The notes: generated from the letters alone by a model not told the origin. A stretch of 64,000 nucleotides of DNA from an uncultured Granulicatella sp. (GCF_938030755.1 NZ_CALHIF010000039.1:28778-92777); one strand, 5' to 3'. Shown: positions 14,293 through 23,600, counted from the stretch's first letter. Program-made: numbers and translations.

Positions 14293-14635
14293 AGGATATG
14301 TATTGCTTGAAGCGTTAATAGGGCTGATGGTTTTATCGGTTATTGTCTCCTTAATTAGTTTTACGGTAGGGCAACTGTACCGCCGGCAACAACTAAAAGG
14401 ATGCTTTTTGGATGCAGCATCTACACAGCTAATGGATTTACAAGCTAGCGCTACGTATCCTATAGCTTTAGATAAATTACCAAATGAAGAGTTTCAAAAG
14501 ATGAAAAAAGTTACACTAGAAAAAGTAAATTCAACAGGCTCGCCAACAATAGTAACAGTATCTTGTGGAGAACATAAGGAGGTGTTCCGAATCAATGCAA
14601 TTACCGAGAAAAAGGTCCGGATTTCTTCTCATTGA
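14270..14635 (+). CDS. comGE: Minor competence pseudopilin ComGE
   Basis: 121 residues with a prepilin-like N-terminus (SRGYVLLEALIGLMVLSVIVSLISF) that has Gly-Tyr at the cut site and Glu at +5. Sequence beyond the helix is poorly conserved in the family; place in the operon, size and the N-terminal motif support the call. The start lies inside comGD behind AGGGGAGG. Overlaps comGF. Confidence 0.85.
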   Translation: MLKLPTSRGYVLLEALIGLMVLSVIVSLISFTVGQLYRRQQLKGCFLDAASTQLMDLQASATYPIALDKLPNEEFQKMKKVTLEKVNSTGSPTIVTVSCGEHKEVFRINAITEKKVRISSH

Positions 14636-15107
14636 ACACCTCTTGGCTCTTGTCATTATCTCTATTAGTTTAGTGGCATTTATGGGACTTTGCACAGCGT
14701 TTTTAAAAATCAAAGATCGACTCAATGTTCCTGATGATATTAAATGGCATGTAGCAGTACAACAGATGAATTATAATTATGCTGGATATAGACTGAAGTC
14801 ATTTAACGGCTACAATCCTTATATTGCATATTTTGAAAACATGACATCTGAGAAAACAGAGGTGATTACATTAGTTTCTAGTTGGAGGGACGGAGGAAAG
14901 ATTTATAAAGGATCAGGAGGAAGTGGAGGACACCAACCATTTCTCTACGGCATTCACTCCTTATCCATTCAAAGAAATGGTAGCAGATTATTGATGTCAC
15001 CAACTCTGAATCAAGGGAATACTTTTCGATTAAATTTTGCACCAAAGAATCGTGTTATTTACATCAAAGTGAAAGAGGTAAAGGAAAAGAAAAATGACAA
15101 ACCCTAA
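14595..15107 (+). CDS. comGF: Minor competence pseudopilin ComGF
   Basis: 170 residues from the ATG at 14595, behind AAGGAGG (12 bases away); a GTG at 14565 in the same frame is upstream of that site. N-terminus RKRSGFLLIEHLLALVIISISLV is a prepilin-type helix. The glycine-rich loop (YKGSGGSGGHQPFLYG) near 110-125 and the end RVIYIKVKE agree with ComGF. It sits within comGE's last 41 bases and overlaps comGG by 14. Confidence 0.85.
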   Translation: MQLPRKRSGFLLIEHLLALVIISISLVAFMGLCTAFLKIKDRLNVPDDIKWHVAVQQMNYNYAGYRLKSFNGYNPYIAYFENMTSEKTEVITLVSSWRDGGKIYKGSGGSGGHQPFLYGIHSLSIQRNGSRLLMSPTLNQGNTFRLNFAPKNRVIYIKVKEVKEKKNDKP

Positions 15108-15444
15108 AAGAAAAGGAACATTACTTTTTCAGTTTTTAGCACTCCTTGCTATTGCTAGTTTCCTCATCATTGCTCTATTAAGAATTCATGCCCATAACAC
15201 TCTTGAATATCGCCTTCTAGAAGATGGGTATCGAATGGATTTATTGCTCGAGATGGCGAGTCAAACAGTGCGTCAAAGGCTTTCTTTTAAAGGGGATGAA
15301 ATGACTTTTCCGGATAATATTCAATTTTCTAATGGCACAGTGAGGGTAGAATGGAACGAGAAAGCACATCAATTTATGTTAAAGGCATACCTTCCAAATG
15401 GCCACACGAAAGAAGATACACTAATTATTCAGTTTTTAAAATAA
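15094..15444 (+). CDS. comGG: ComGG-type pseudopilus protein
   Basis: 116 residues with a basic start, one hydrophobic helix (LLFQFLALLAIASFLIIALL) and a small polar domain. It lacks the Gly-Phe/Glu prepilin signature, as ComGG proteins in Lactobacillales often do. Identification rests mainly on its place as the seventh gene of the comG operon and on size. No clear terminator follows; the next gene has its own promoter. Confidence 0.75.
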   Translation: MTNPKRKGTLLFQFLALLAIASFLIIALLRIHAHNTLEYRLLEDGYRMDLLLEMASQTVRQRLSFKGDEMTFPDNIQFSNGTVRVEWNEKAHQFMLKAYLPNGHTKEDTLIIQFLK

Positions 15445-15492
15445 ACTAAACGCTAGATAGCAACTTCTTTTGTTTTTTTCATTTTCAAGATA

Positions 15493-15501
15493 TGGTATAC
15501 T
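15493..15501 (+). promoter_or_regulatory. Extended -10 promoter of rodZ-pgsA
   Basis: TGg-TATACT 30 bases before the ATG; no convincing -35. Confidence 0.45.
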
Positions 15502-15530
15502 TTTCAATGAGAAAATGAAAAGATGGTGAA

Positions 15531-16376
15531 ATGATGACACAAACAATCGGAGAAATTTTAAAAAGTGCAAGGCAATTAAAAGGATATACTCTTGATGACT
15601 TGCAACAAATTACAAAAATTCAAAAACGTTATTTAATTGCAATTGAAGATAATGATTTTGACTTGATGCCAGGTGCTTTTTATACACGTGCGTTCATTAA
15701 ACAGATTGCGGACACAGTTGGTTTAGACGGTGCAGCTTTATTAGAAGAACATGCATCAGAAATTCCACAAGCAATTGTTAAAACAACGACTTCTACAACT
15801 GCTCAGACTTCAGTAACAAGTAATCGCACACGTTTAAATAAGAATAAAAGTAAATGGTCTTCAATATCAGATACTTTAAAGAATTATTTCCCTACAATTT
15901 TATTGGGAATGTTCATAGTAGCGATTATTTTTGCTATTGGACAAGCGGTTTTAAACACTCGTAGTCAAAGAAATAATCAAGTTACCACACAAGTAACGAC
16001 TCAGCAAAGTGCTGTACAAGAAACAACGGTTGCTACTACAACAACAAAAACTCCAGAGGTTACTAGTGTAAATTACTCATACGCGAATGGGAATGCTTTA
16101 TACTATACTGCTCAAGTAAGTAAATTTCCTCTAGAGGTTAAAGTGTTGAACCAAGCAAGAACAGATCTTTGGGCTCAAATCTCTGCAGATGGAACAGTTG
16201 TTGCAGATGGCGTACCAAGTACTGGGCAAACAGTTTCTGGTTCTATTCCAGAAGGAACAACAACCATTCGTATGGATTTTGGTTATACACCTTTAGGAAC
16301 GATTACCGTTGGAGGAGTTGAACTAAAAATTCCAGAAGGTTCAACTGCAAATAGAATTTATATTACAGTACAATAG
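15531..16376 (+). CDS. rodZ: RodZ-like cytoskeletal/cell-shape protein
   Basis: 281 residues. Residues 1-75 form a Cro-type helix-turn-helix (IGEILKSARQLKGYTLDDLQQITKIQKRYLIAIEDNDFDLMPGAFYTRAFIKQIA), residues about 122-145 a membrane helix, then a Thr/Gln-rich linker and a C-terminal beta domain of the DUF4115 type (YTAQVSKFPLEVKVLNQARTDLWAQISADG). That arrangement defines RodZ (YmfM), which links MreB-type elongation machinery to the membrane. Adjacent ATGs at 15531 and 15534; AGATGGTG precedes. Followed by pgsA as in Bacillus ymfM-pgsA-cinA-recA. Confidence 0.88.
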   Translation: MMTQTIGEILKSARQLKGYTLDDLQQITKIQKRYLIAIEDNDFDLMPGAFYTRAFIKQIADTVGLDGAALLEEHASEIPQAIVKTTTSTTAQTSVTSNRTRLNKNKSKWSSISDTLKNYFPTILLGMFIVAIIFAIGQAVLNTRSQRNNQVTTQVTTQQSAVQETTVATTTTKTPEVTSVNYSYANGNALYYTAQVSKFPLEVKVLNQARTDLWAQISADGTVVADGVPSTGQTVSGSIPEGTTTIRMDFGYTPLGTITVGGVELKIPEGSTANRIYITVQ

Positions 16377-16386
16377 GAGAAACTCA

Positions 16387-16980
16387 GTGAATTTACCAAA
16401 TAAATTAACCGTAATGAGAATTTTCATGATCCCGGTATTTATCGTTCTCATGAGTTTGCCAAGTGAAGCCTTCGGTGCGATGAATCTTTTAGGTTCACAA
16501 ATCAATGTTGTACACTTCTTGGCAATGATTATTTTCGCGATAGCTAGTTTTACAGATTATCTTGATGGCTATTTAGCACGCAAATACAAATTAGTAACAA
16601 ACTTTGGGAAGTTTGCAGATCCTTTAGCAGATAAAATGTTAGTGATGACGGCTTTCATCATGCTTGTTTCATTTAGTTTAGCCCCAGCATGGGTGGTTAG
16701 TATCATTGTCTGTCGTGAATTAGCAGTAACTGGTCTACGACTATTACTAGTGACTGACGGAGAAGTTATGGCCGCGGCATGGCCAGGAAAAGTGAAAACA
16801 GCTACTCAAATGTTGGCGATTATTTTTCTGTTGACGGATGATTTGTTCTTTAAGCCAATTGGCGTTCCAATTGGACAAATCTTATTATATAGTTGTTTAG
16901 TATTTACAATCTATTCAGGTTTGGATTATTTTGTAAAGAATCGACATGTATTTGCGGATTCATTTACTAAAACAGAATAA
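16387..16980 (+). CDS. pgsA: CDP-diacylglycerol-glycerol-3-phosphate 3-phosphatidyltransferase
   Basis: 197 residues with a GTG start behind AGGAG (six bases). It makes phosphatidylglycerol phosphate, the first committed step to phosphatidylglycerol and cardiolipin, in the membrane. The CDP-alcohol phosphotransferase motif DxxDGxxAR...GxxxDxxxD is complete: DYLDGYLARKYKLVTNFGKFADPLADK. Four to six membrane helices surround it. Part of the conserved rodZ-pgsA-cinA-recA block. Confidence 0.93.
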   Translation: MNLPNKLTVMRIFMIPVFIVLMSLPSEAFGAMNLLGSQINVVHFLAMIIFAIASFTDYLDGYLARKYKLVTNFGKFADPLADKMLVMTAFIMLVSFSLAPAWVVSIIVCRELAVTGLRLLLVTDGEVMAAAWPGKVKTATQMLAIIFLLTDDLFFKPIGVPIGQILLYSCLVFTIYSGLDYFVKNRHVFADSFTKTE

Positions 16981-16985
16981 CAAAT

Positions 16986-17022
16986 GAAGCCTGAAACATT
17001 ATTGTTTTGGGCTTTATATTTT
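16986..17022 (+). terminator. Weak terminator after pgsA
   Basis: Stem AAGCC..AAACA/TGTTT..GGCTT with two mismatched pairs and an AT-rich tail ending in six Ts; cinA probably keeps some read-through. Confidence 0.55.
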
Positions 17023-17053
17023 TTACAAAAAAGAGTGTAAGGAAGGCGAAAAA

Positions 17054-18307
17054 ATGAATGCGGAAATTATAGCAGTCGGAACTGAACTACTTATGGGTCA
17101 AATTGTAAATACGAATAGCGCGTATTTAGCTCAAGAATTGGCGAAAAATTCGATACCAACTTACTATCAACAAGTGGTTGGGGATAATGAAGAAAGAATG
17201 TTTGAAGCGATTGAATTAGCTGCTTCAAGAAGTGAGTTGATTATTTTATCTGGAGGTCTTGGACCAACGAAAGATGATATTACTAAACAAGTACTGGCTC
17301 GATTTTTAGAAGTACCACTAGTCGAAGATGAGGTAGCTCTTCAAAAAGTGATTGATTTTCATGTACGTTCTCATAGAGATATGAGTGAAAATAATCGTAG
17401 ACAGGCACTCGCATTCGAGGGCGGTACCGTTTTTAAAAATCATAACGGCCTTGCAGTAGGGTGCGGTTTTGAAAAAGATGGCCGTCAATTCATTGTTTTA
17501 CCTGGACCACCAAATGAATTGAAAATGATGATGCAAAAAGAAGTGCTCCCTTTCTTAAGAAAGAAAGTGGGCAAGGTAGATTTATTCGAGTCTCGTTATT
17601 TACGCTTCTTTGGAATTGGGGAATCTCGTCTTGTAACCATTTTAGAAAATCTAATTGAAGAACAAACAAATCCAACGATTGCGCCATATGCTGGTAAATT
17701 CGAAGTGATGCTTCGTTTAACGGCTAATGGGGAAACAGTAGAAGAGTGCAAAGACCTTCTTGATGGAATGGAATTACTTATCCAATCACAAGTTGGAGAA
17801 TTTTTTTATGGATATGGGGATCACAATACATTACAGGAAGTCACTGTTGAGTTATTAAAAGAATCAGGACTCACAATTTCCTCTGCTGAAAGTTTAACGG
17901 GTGGATTGTTTGCAGCTAGTGTCGTGGCGTTCGAAGGAAGCTCGGCATACTTCCAAGGTGGAACAGTCGCCTATCAAAGAGAATCTAAAGAAACGCAACT
18001 AGGTATCGATAGCAACTTGCTAGATAAATACGGTATGGTCAGTGCAGAATGTGCCAAAGCTATGGCGGAGCAAGCAAGACTTCATTATCAAAGTGATTTA
18101 GGAATTTCATTTACTGGAGTTGCAGGACCTAGTGAAATGGAAGGAAAAGAAGTCGGGACGATTTTCGTCGCATTAGCTTCTCAAACAAACGTTGAAGTTC
18201 TTGAATTACACCTTGCGCGTAATCGTAACGATAACCGTGAATTCGCGGTACAACATGGATGGAATTTACTCAGAAAATATTTATTAAAACAAGTTCGAAC
18301 AAAATAA
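17054..18307 (+). CDS. cinA: Competence/damage-inducible protein CinA
   Basis: 417 residues. The N-terminal two-fifths is a MoCF-like domain (EIIAVGTELLMGQIVNTNSAYLAQELA...LSGGLGPTKDDITK), with ADP-ribose pyrophosphatase activity in some members; the C-terminal 160 residues form the CinA domain (ISSAESLTGGLFAASVV.FEGSSAYFQGG), an NMN deamidase in related bacteria. In streptococci CinA is a late competence protein that brings RecA to the membrane. Here it lies directly before recA and 1.6 kb after comG, consistent with that use. Confidence 0.92.
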   Translation: MNAEIIAVGTELLMGQIVNTNSAYLAQELAKNSIPTYYQQVVGDNEERMFEAIELAASRSELIILSGGLGPTKDDITKQVLARFLEVPLVEDEVALQKVIDFHVRSHRDMSENNRRQALAFEGGTVFKNHNGLAVGCGFEKDGRQFIVLPGPPNELKMMMQKEVLPFLRKKVGKVDLFESRYLRFFGIGESRLVTILENLIEEQTNPTIAPYAGKFEVMLRLTANGETVEECKDLLDGMELLIQSQVGEFFYGYGDHNTLQEVTVELLKESGLTISSAESLTGGLFAASVVAFEGSSAYFQGGTVAYQRESKETQLGIDSNLLDKYGMVSAECAKAMAEQARLHYQSDLGISFTGVAGPSEMEGKEVGTIFVALASQTNVEVLELHLARNRNDNREFAVQHGWNLLRKYLLKQVRTK

Positions 18308-18322
18308 GAACAAACGTTCGTA
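18307..18322 (+). promoter_or_regulatory. LexA (SOS) box upstream of recA
   Basis: AGAACAAACGTTCGTA contains GAACnnnnGTTCG, the core of the Gram-positive DinR/LexA operator. It starts right at the cinA stop and precedes the recA promoter by about 10 bases. A second box stands before lexA in this window. Confidence 0.75.
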
Positions 18323-18328
18323 TATTGC

Positions 18329-18358
18329 TTGCGCATAGAATAGAACATAGTGTACAAT
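18329..18358 (+). promoter_or_regulatory. recA promoter
   Basis: TTGCGC, 18-base spacer, TACAAT; 34 bases before the ATG and next to the LexA box. Confidence 0.55.
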
Positions 18359-18392
18359 ATGTTTGACTTAAAATTCGTGGAGGAATTAAAAC

Positions 18393-19439
18393 ATGGCAGA
18401 AAATGAAAATCGTCAAAGAGCATTGGAAGATGCGCTGAAGAAAATTGAAAAGAGCTACGGTAAAGGTGCCGTAATGAAATTAGGAGAAAAAGTAGATACA
18501 CAAATTCAAACAGTATCTTCAGGGTCTCTTGCATTAGATATCGCATTAGGCGTAGGTGGATTTCCACGTGGACGTATCATCGAAGTATACGGACCAGAAT
18601 CTTCAGGTAAAACAACCGTTGCACTTCATGCTGTTGCAGAAGTGCAAAAACGTGGTGGAGTAGCAGCATTTATCGATGCTGAGCATGCTCTAGATCCAGA
18701 ATACGCAAAAGCTTTAGGCGTAAACATTGATGAATTATTATTATCTCAACCAGATACAGGGGAACAAGGATTAGGAATTGCAGATGCGTTAGTATCATCA
18801 GGAGCGGTTGACATTGTGATCGTTGACTCAGTTGCTGCGTTAGTTCCACGTGCCGAAATCGATGGCGACATGGGACAATCTCACGTAGGGCTTCAAGCTC
18901 GTTTAATGTCTCAAGCATTACGTAAATTATCAGGTTCCATTAACAAAACAAAAACAATCGCAATCTTTATCAACCAAATTCGTGAAAAAGTGGGCGTTAT
19001 GTTCGGAAATCCTGAAACAACACCTGGTGGACGTGCCTTGAAATTCTACGCGACAGTTCGTTTAGAAGTACGTCGTGCAGACCAAATCAAACAAGGTACG
19101 GAAATTTTAGGGAACCAAACTAAAATTAAAGTTGTTAAAAATAAAGTGGCTCCACCATTTAAAACAGCTGTTGTGGATATCATGTATGGAGAAGGAATTT
19201 CTCAACTTGGGGAATTACTCGACATGGCAGCAGACCTCGACTTCGTGAAGAAGAGCGGTGCATGGTACGCTTATAACGACGAGAAGATTGGTCAAGGTCG
19301 TGAGAATGCAAAAGCATACTTGGCAGACCATCCTGAAGTCGTTTCTGACTTGAACCAAAAAGTTCGTGCTCACTATGGCATTGGAGTAGCAGTTCCTGTT
19401 GAAGTGGAAGAAGAAGGACAAACAAGTTTATTAGACTAA
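18393..19439 (+). CDS. recA: Recombinase RecA
   Basis: 348 residues. ATP-dependent strand exchange and LexA co-protease. Walker [10 protein letters not shown] at about 69-77, Walker B ([23 protein letters not shown]), the L2 loop region [35 protein letters not shown], and the acidic C-terminus [13 protein letters not shown] all match. GTGGAGG precedes the ATG. Regulated by LexA and likely also by competence through cinA read-through. Confidence 0.97.
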   Translation: MAENENRQRALEDALKKIEKSYGKGAVMKLGEKVDTQIQTVSSGSLALDIALGVGGFPRGRIIEVYGPESSGKTTVALHAVAEVQKRGGVAAFIDAEHALDPEYAKALGVNIDELLLSQPDTGEQGLGIADALVSSGAVDIVIVDSVAALVPRAEIDGDMGQSHVGLQARLMSQALRKLSGSINKTKTIAIFINQIREKVGVMFGNPETTPGGRALKFYATVRLEVRRADQIKQGTEILGNQTKIKVVKNKVAPPFKTAVVDIMYGEGISQLGELLDMAADLDFVKKSGAWYAYNDEKIGQGRENAKAYLADHPEVVSDLNQKVRAHYGIGVAVPVEVEEEGQTSLLD

Positions 19440-19452
19440 TCAAATCAATAGA

Positions 19453-19484
19453 AAGAATCGGGCTAAAGGGCTCGGTTCTTTTTT
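19453..19484 (+). terminator. Terminator of recA
   Basis: Stem AAGAATCGGGC/GGCTCGGTTCTT with wobble pairs and a six-T tail. Confidence 0.75.
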
Positions 19485-19559
19485 ATGCAAAGTTTAGTAA
19501 CTGCTTAAGGTTTCATAAGAATGCTAGCAATTTACTTTAAAATAATGTACTCTTATGGT

Positions 19560-19568
19560 TGGTATAAT
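19560..19568 (+). promoter_or_regulatory. Extended -10 promoter of the flippase gene
   Basis: TGg-TATAAT; transcription would begin near 19575. This excludes the earlier in-frame ATGs at 19521 and 19545 as starts from this promoter. Confidence 0.6.
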
Positions 19569-19592
19569 TTAAGAAAGAGGATTTATCAATAT

Positions 19593-21263
19593 ATGTTTAA
19601 AAGAAAGCCTTATGTAGGCCTAAGTGATAAAATTCGAAATCAGAAGAATTCGCAACAAATTCTCTTGGAAAGTTCATCTTGGTTAACGATTGGGAATATC
19701 GTCTCAAGATTACTTGGAGCGCTTTATATCATTCCTTGGGGAATATGGATGGGTGCCGATAGGGATAATGCGAACTACTTATATTTTATCGCCTATAATA
19801 TTTATGCATTAGTATTACAAATATCAACAGCAGGGATTCCAGTTGCGATTTCTAAAATCGTAGCGGACAACCATGCAAGAAGAGATTATAAAACGAGTTG
19901 GCGATTGTTTAAAGGAACAATGCTCTTTATGACGTTCCTAGGGTTTGTCTTTGCAGCAGGAATGTATTTTGCAGCGCCGCTGTTTGCAAAAGGAGCTACT
20001 CCTGAAGAGATTGCAGATAGTATTTTGGTCATCCGTTCGTTAACGCCTGCAGTACTCATTATTCCACCGCTTAGCTTAATGCGTGGATACTATCAAGGAT
20101 ATAATGAGATGGCTGCTTCTGCTAAATCTCAATTATGGGAACAAGTAGTTCGTATCTTATATATGTTAGGACTAACGTATTTTGTAATGCGTGTCGTTTC
20201 TGGCGGATATGTTCTTGCAGTAGCCCATTCAACCTTTGCTGCCTTTGTGGGAGCTGTTATCGCGTTCTTATACTTAGCGTATAAGATGTTCCGCGACCAT
20301 AAAGGAATGATGGAATTAATGGAGGAAGGTCGTCCTGAACGTCCATTAAGTTTCTGGAAAATTATTTTTGAAGTGATGCGTGAAGCTCTACCGTTCGTAT
20401 TAGTTACTTCAAGTATCCAAATCATCAGTTTGATTGACCAGGAAACCTTCCAACGTTTTGTGCCAATCTTTACGACTTACTCTTTTGAGGAAGGAAAAGA
20501 ACTCATCACTTTATTTGGATTTAATGCGAATAAGATTATTATGATCGTTATTTCGCTAGCGATGAGTATTTCAACCGCGGCATTACCACTGCTTGCGGCT
20601 CATTATTCTGTGAATGATCGTGAAGAAGTCAAACTCGTCATAGCGAATAATCTTGGATTATTTGCGTATATTATGATTCCAGCTTCTGTCGGGATGGCGA
20701 TTGTATCGGAACCAATTTATAATGTGTTCTATTCACCAGACCCAACTGGAACGTATTTACTAATCGTCTCATGTGTCATGTGTCTGTTCTTAGGATTATT
20801 TGTAACGTTCACATACATCTTACAATCGATGGAACAACATATCATCGCAATTAAAGCTTTAGGATTTACAGTGATTATTAAATTGCTATGGCAACCAATG
20901 ATGATGTACTTCCTTGGTGGAGCAGGTCCGTTAATTGCAAGTTCGGTTGCGTTCTTCGTGGCTACACTGTATATGTGTCGTCACGTTCTTCGATTGACTC
21001 GATTCGATTTGAATTATGTGTTGAAGAAATTTGGTCAAGTGCTTCTTGCTTCTTTTGCAATGGCTGTGGCTTCTGCGATTACATTATTTGCAATTAAACA
21101 AGTCATGCCAATTGGTGGTAAAGTACGTGCTTTAATTGCAGTTGCTGTAGTTGGTCTTGTCGGAGTAGCGACATACGGGTTGATTACCTTGAAGAATCGA
21201 TTAGCAGATGAGATGCTTGGCGCTCGTATCGGTGGCATTCGTCGTAAATTGAGGATGAAATAA
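19593..21263 (+). CDS. murJ: MurJ/YtgP-type lipid II flippase
   Basis: 556 residues from the ATG at 19593, the first start after the promoter and behind AAAGAGGA. An MOP-superfamily transporter with about 14 membrane helices. The N-terminal SSWLTIGNIVSRLLGALYIIPWGIWMG and the block GIPVAISKIVADNHARRDYKTSW fit the YtgP/SpoVB branch; B. subtilis YtgP (MurJ) moves lipid II across the membrane for peptidoglycan synthesis. A role in another polysaccharide cannot be fully excluded. It overlaps the following rRNA pseudouridine synthase gene by one base, the order found in many Lactobacillales. Confidence 0.82.
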   Translation: MFKRKPYVGLSDKIRNQKNSQQILLESSSWLTIGNIVSRLLGALYIIPWGIWMGADRDNANYLYFIAYNIYALVLQISTAGIPVAISKIVADNHARRDYKTSWRLFKGTMLFMTFLGFVFAAGMYFAAPLFAKGATPEEIADSILVIRSLTPAVLIIPPLSLMRGYYQGYNEMAASAKSQLWEQVVRILYMLGLTYFVMRVVSGGYVLAVAHSTFAAFVGAVIAFLYLAYKMFRDHKGMMELMEEGRPERPLSFWKIIFEVMREALPFVLVTSSIQIISLIDQETFQRFVPIFTTYSFEEGKELITLFGFNANKIIMIVISLAMSISTAALPLLAAHYSVNDREEVKLVIANNLGLFAYIMIPASVGMAIVSEPIYNVFYSPDPTGTYLLIVSCVMCLFLGLFVTFTYILQSMEQHIIAIKALGFTVIIKLLWQPMMMYFLGGAGPLIASSVAFFVATLYMCRHVLRLTRFDLNYVLKKFGQVLLASFAMAVASAITLFAIKQVMPIGGKVRALIAVAVVGLVGVATYGLITLKNRLADEMLGARIGGIRRKLRMK

Positions 21264-21991
21264 TGAGAATAGATAAATGTTTAGCAGATTGTGGCCTTGG
21301 AACTCGTTCCGAGGTCAAATCTTTATTAAAGGCCAAAAGAATTACCGTTAATGGTAAAGTCGTAACGAATGGAAAAGTTCAAGTGAATCCTGAAACCGAT
21401 GAGATTTTATTCGATGGCGAAAAGATTCAGTATGAAGAGTTTGTCTATATTATGATGAATAAACCTAAAGGAGTCGTTAGTGCCACAGAAGATAATCTTC
21501 ATAAGACGGTTCTGGATTTAATAGACCCCGTTTATTTAAAAAAAGGAGTCTTTCCTGTTGGGCGTTTGGATATCGATACGCACGGTTTATTACTGTTGAC
21601 AAATGATGGAGAATTGGCACACCGTCTTCTTTCACCAAAGAAACACGTCACAAAAATCTATCAAGCAAGAGTTGATGGCGTGATGACAGAGGAAGATGCC
21701 GCTACTTTTGAGAGGGGCATTGTGTTATCGGATGGGACGGAGTACATGCCGGCACGTTTGGATATTCTTAGCACATCGCAGGATGAATCGATTATTCAGA
21801 TTCACCTGAAAGAGGGGAAATTCCATCAAGTGAAACGGATGGTAAAGGCTTGTGGGAAAACCGTTGTCGATTTAGAGCGACTCACGATGGGACCATTACG
21901 CTTAGATAAGGGACTTGCTTTAGGAGAGAGTAGACTACTAACAGAAGAAGAACGACAATCATTAGAAATCAATGACGAACAGAAAGCTTAG
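21263..21991 (+). CDS. rsuA: 16S rRNA pseudouridine synthase, RsuA family
   Basis: 242 residues. The N-terminal S4 domain (MRIDKCLADCGLGTRSEVKSLLKAKRITVNG) is followed by the catalytic domain with PVGRLDIDTHGLLLLTNDGELAHRLLSPKKHV.K.Y; Asp in GRLDIDT is the conserved catalytic residue. The C-terminal LKEGKFHQVKRM motif marks the RsuA/RluB/E/F family. Length and the .HRLLSP..H signature suggest RsuA (U516 of 16S rRNA), though RluB-like activity is possible. Shares a base with murJ. Confidence 0.88.
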   Translation: MRIDKCLADCGLGTRSEVKSLLKAKRITVNGKVVTNGKVQVNPETDEILFDGEKIQYEEFVYIMMNKPKGVVSATEDNLHKTVLDLIDPVYLKKGVFPVGRLDIDTHGLLLLTNDGELAHRLLSPKKHVTKIYQARVDGVMTEEDAATFERGIVLSDGTEYMPARLDILSTSQDESIIQIHLKEGKFHQVKRMVKACGKTVVDLERLTMGPLRLDKGLALGESRLLTEEERQSLEINDEQKA

Positions 21992-22012
21992 GAGAAATCC
22001 TAGGCTTTTATT
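21983..22012 (+). terminator. Terminator of murJ-rsuA
   Basis: Stem AAAGCTTAGGA/TCCTAGGCTTT around GAAA, overlapping the rsuA stop codon. Confidence 0.75.
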
Positions 22013-22104
22013 TGTTATAGAAAGGGTTTAACCGCTTTTCATCCCTTTGTAAAAATGGTAAGATAAAACTATTGAATCTACTTGATAGAGATTGGAGCGA
22101 TTGG

Positions 22105-23514
22105 ATGACAATTGATTGGAAAAAAGAAGTAGAACTTCGTAAAGAAGATTTATTAAAAGATTTATTTACATTATTACGTATTGACAGTGTACGTGATGAT
22201 TCAAAAGCGACAGAGGAAGCGCCTGTAGGTCCTGGTCCTAAAGAAGCACTAGAAGCTTTCTTAGCAATCGGTGAACGTGATGGTTTCACAACAAAACAAG
22301 TTGGTAACTTAGCAGGACATATCGAATTTGCACCAAATCCAGACTTTAAAGAAACTCTTGGAGTTTTAGGTCACGTGGACGTTGTTCCAGTTGGGACAGG
22401 CTGGGATACAGATCCGTTTGAACCACAAATTATAAATGATCGTATTTATGCACGTGGATCAAGTGATGATAAAGGGCCAAGTATGGCAGCTTACTACGCG
22501 CTAAAAATCATTAAGGAATTAGGATTACCAGTTTCTAGACGTGTTCGTTTCATTATCGGAACAGACGAAGAATCCGGTTGGAAATGTATGGACCGTTACT
22601 TCCAAACAGAAGAAATGCCAGACTTTGGTTTCTCGCCAGATGCAACATTTCCAATTATTAACGGGGAAAAAGGAATTCTGTCATTACACTATGATATTCC
22701 AGGTGAAGCATCCGAAGGGGATTACCAATTATTAAGCTTTGATGCAGGCTTACGTGAAAACATGGTTCCTCAAGATGCGCATGCGGAAATTATTGTTCCA
22801 AATGCAGAAGAATTGGTGGATCGTTTCAACAAATATTTAGCAGTAAACCCAGTAGAAGGTTCTGCTAAAGTTGTAGATGAAAAAGTAGTTCTTGATATGG
22901 TTGGTAAATCAGCACACGGATCTACTCCAGATAAAGGAATCAATGCTGGTACACACTTAGCGAAATTCTTAAACCAATTCAACTTCAAAGGCAACGCGAA
23001 GAAATATTTAGCATTTGCTGCAGAAGTATTACATGAAGATACAGAAGGTAAAAACTTAAAAGTGGCTTATACCCATGAAGTGATGGGACCATTAACAGCT
23101 AATGCCGGAATCTTCACTTATACTCCAGAATTAGGTGGGGTAGCTGTAGTAAACTTCCGTTATCCATTAGGGGTCACTGCGGAAGGACTTGAAATTAAGA
23201 CAGAAGTAGTTGCTTCAGGATATGGGTTCACGGTTGCTCACGGTAAAGCACAAGTCCCTCACTATGTTTCTCCAGAAGATGAGTTAGTGTCAACATTATT
23301 AGATATATATCACCGTCAAACAGGATTACCCGCACATGAACAATCCATCGGTGGTGGAACATATGGACGTATCTTCGAACGTGGTGTAGCATATGGTGCG
23401 CTATTCCCGGACTCAATCGATACAATGCATCAAGCAAATGAATTCTTCGCTTTAGAGGATTTATTCAGATCTACAGCAATATATGCAGAAGCGATTTATG
23501 AATTAATTAAGTAA
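22105..23514 (+). CDS. pepV: Dipeptidase PepV (M20 family)
   Basis: 469 residues from the ATG at 22105 (TTGGAGCG ahead); an in-frame TTG at 22072 lacks a site. PepV is a cytoplasmic zinc dipeptidase with broad specificity in lactic acid bacteria. Metal site motifs: LGVLGHVDVVPVGTGW (His, catalytic Asp), YARGSSDDKGPSMAAYYALK (bridging Asp), GTDEESGWKCMDRYF (Glu-Glu), then FSPDATFP; the lid domain runs from about 190 to 385 and the closing IGGGTYGR carries the last ligands. Its own terminator follows. Confidence 0.93.
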   Translation: MTIDWKKEVELRKEDLLKDLFTLLRIDSVRDDSKATEEAPVGPGPKEALEAFLAIGERDGFTTKQVGNLAGHIEFAPNPDFKETLGVLGHVDVVPVGTGWDTDPFEPQIINDRIYARGSSDDKGPSMAAYYALKIIKELGLPVSRRVRFIIGTDEESGWKCMDRYFQTEEMPDFGFSPDATFPIINGEKGILSLHYDIPGEASEGDYQLLSFDAGLRENMVPQDAHAEIIVPNAEELVDRFNKYLAVNPVEGSAKVVDEKVVLDMVGKSAHGSTPDKGINAGTHLAKFLNQFNFKGNAKKYLAFAAEVLHEDTEGKNLKVAYTHEVMGPLTANAGIFTYTPELGGVAVVNFRYPLGVTAEGLEIKTEVVASGYGFTVAHGKAQVPHYVSPEDELVSTLLDIYHRQTGLPAHEQSIGGGTYGRIFERGVAYGALFPDSIDTMHQANEFFALEDLFRSTAIYAEAIYELIK

Positions 23515-23524
23515 AATTTTTGGG

Positions 23525-23556
23525 AAAGGTGGATGAACTTCATCCACTTTTTCTTT
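23525..23556 (+). terminator. Terminator of pepV
   Basis: Stem AAAGGTGGATGA/TCATCCACTTT with a 3-nt loop and T-rich tail. Confidence 0.85.
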
Positions 23557-23600
23557 TTCCATTAGAATGACAAAAAATCCCATGATTTCTTAAAAGTTCT

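Noticed and set aside
19521..19592. Longer start for murJ
   Set aside because: The extended -10 promoter (TATAAT at 19563) is downstream of those ATGs, so they would not be in the transcript.
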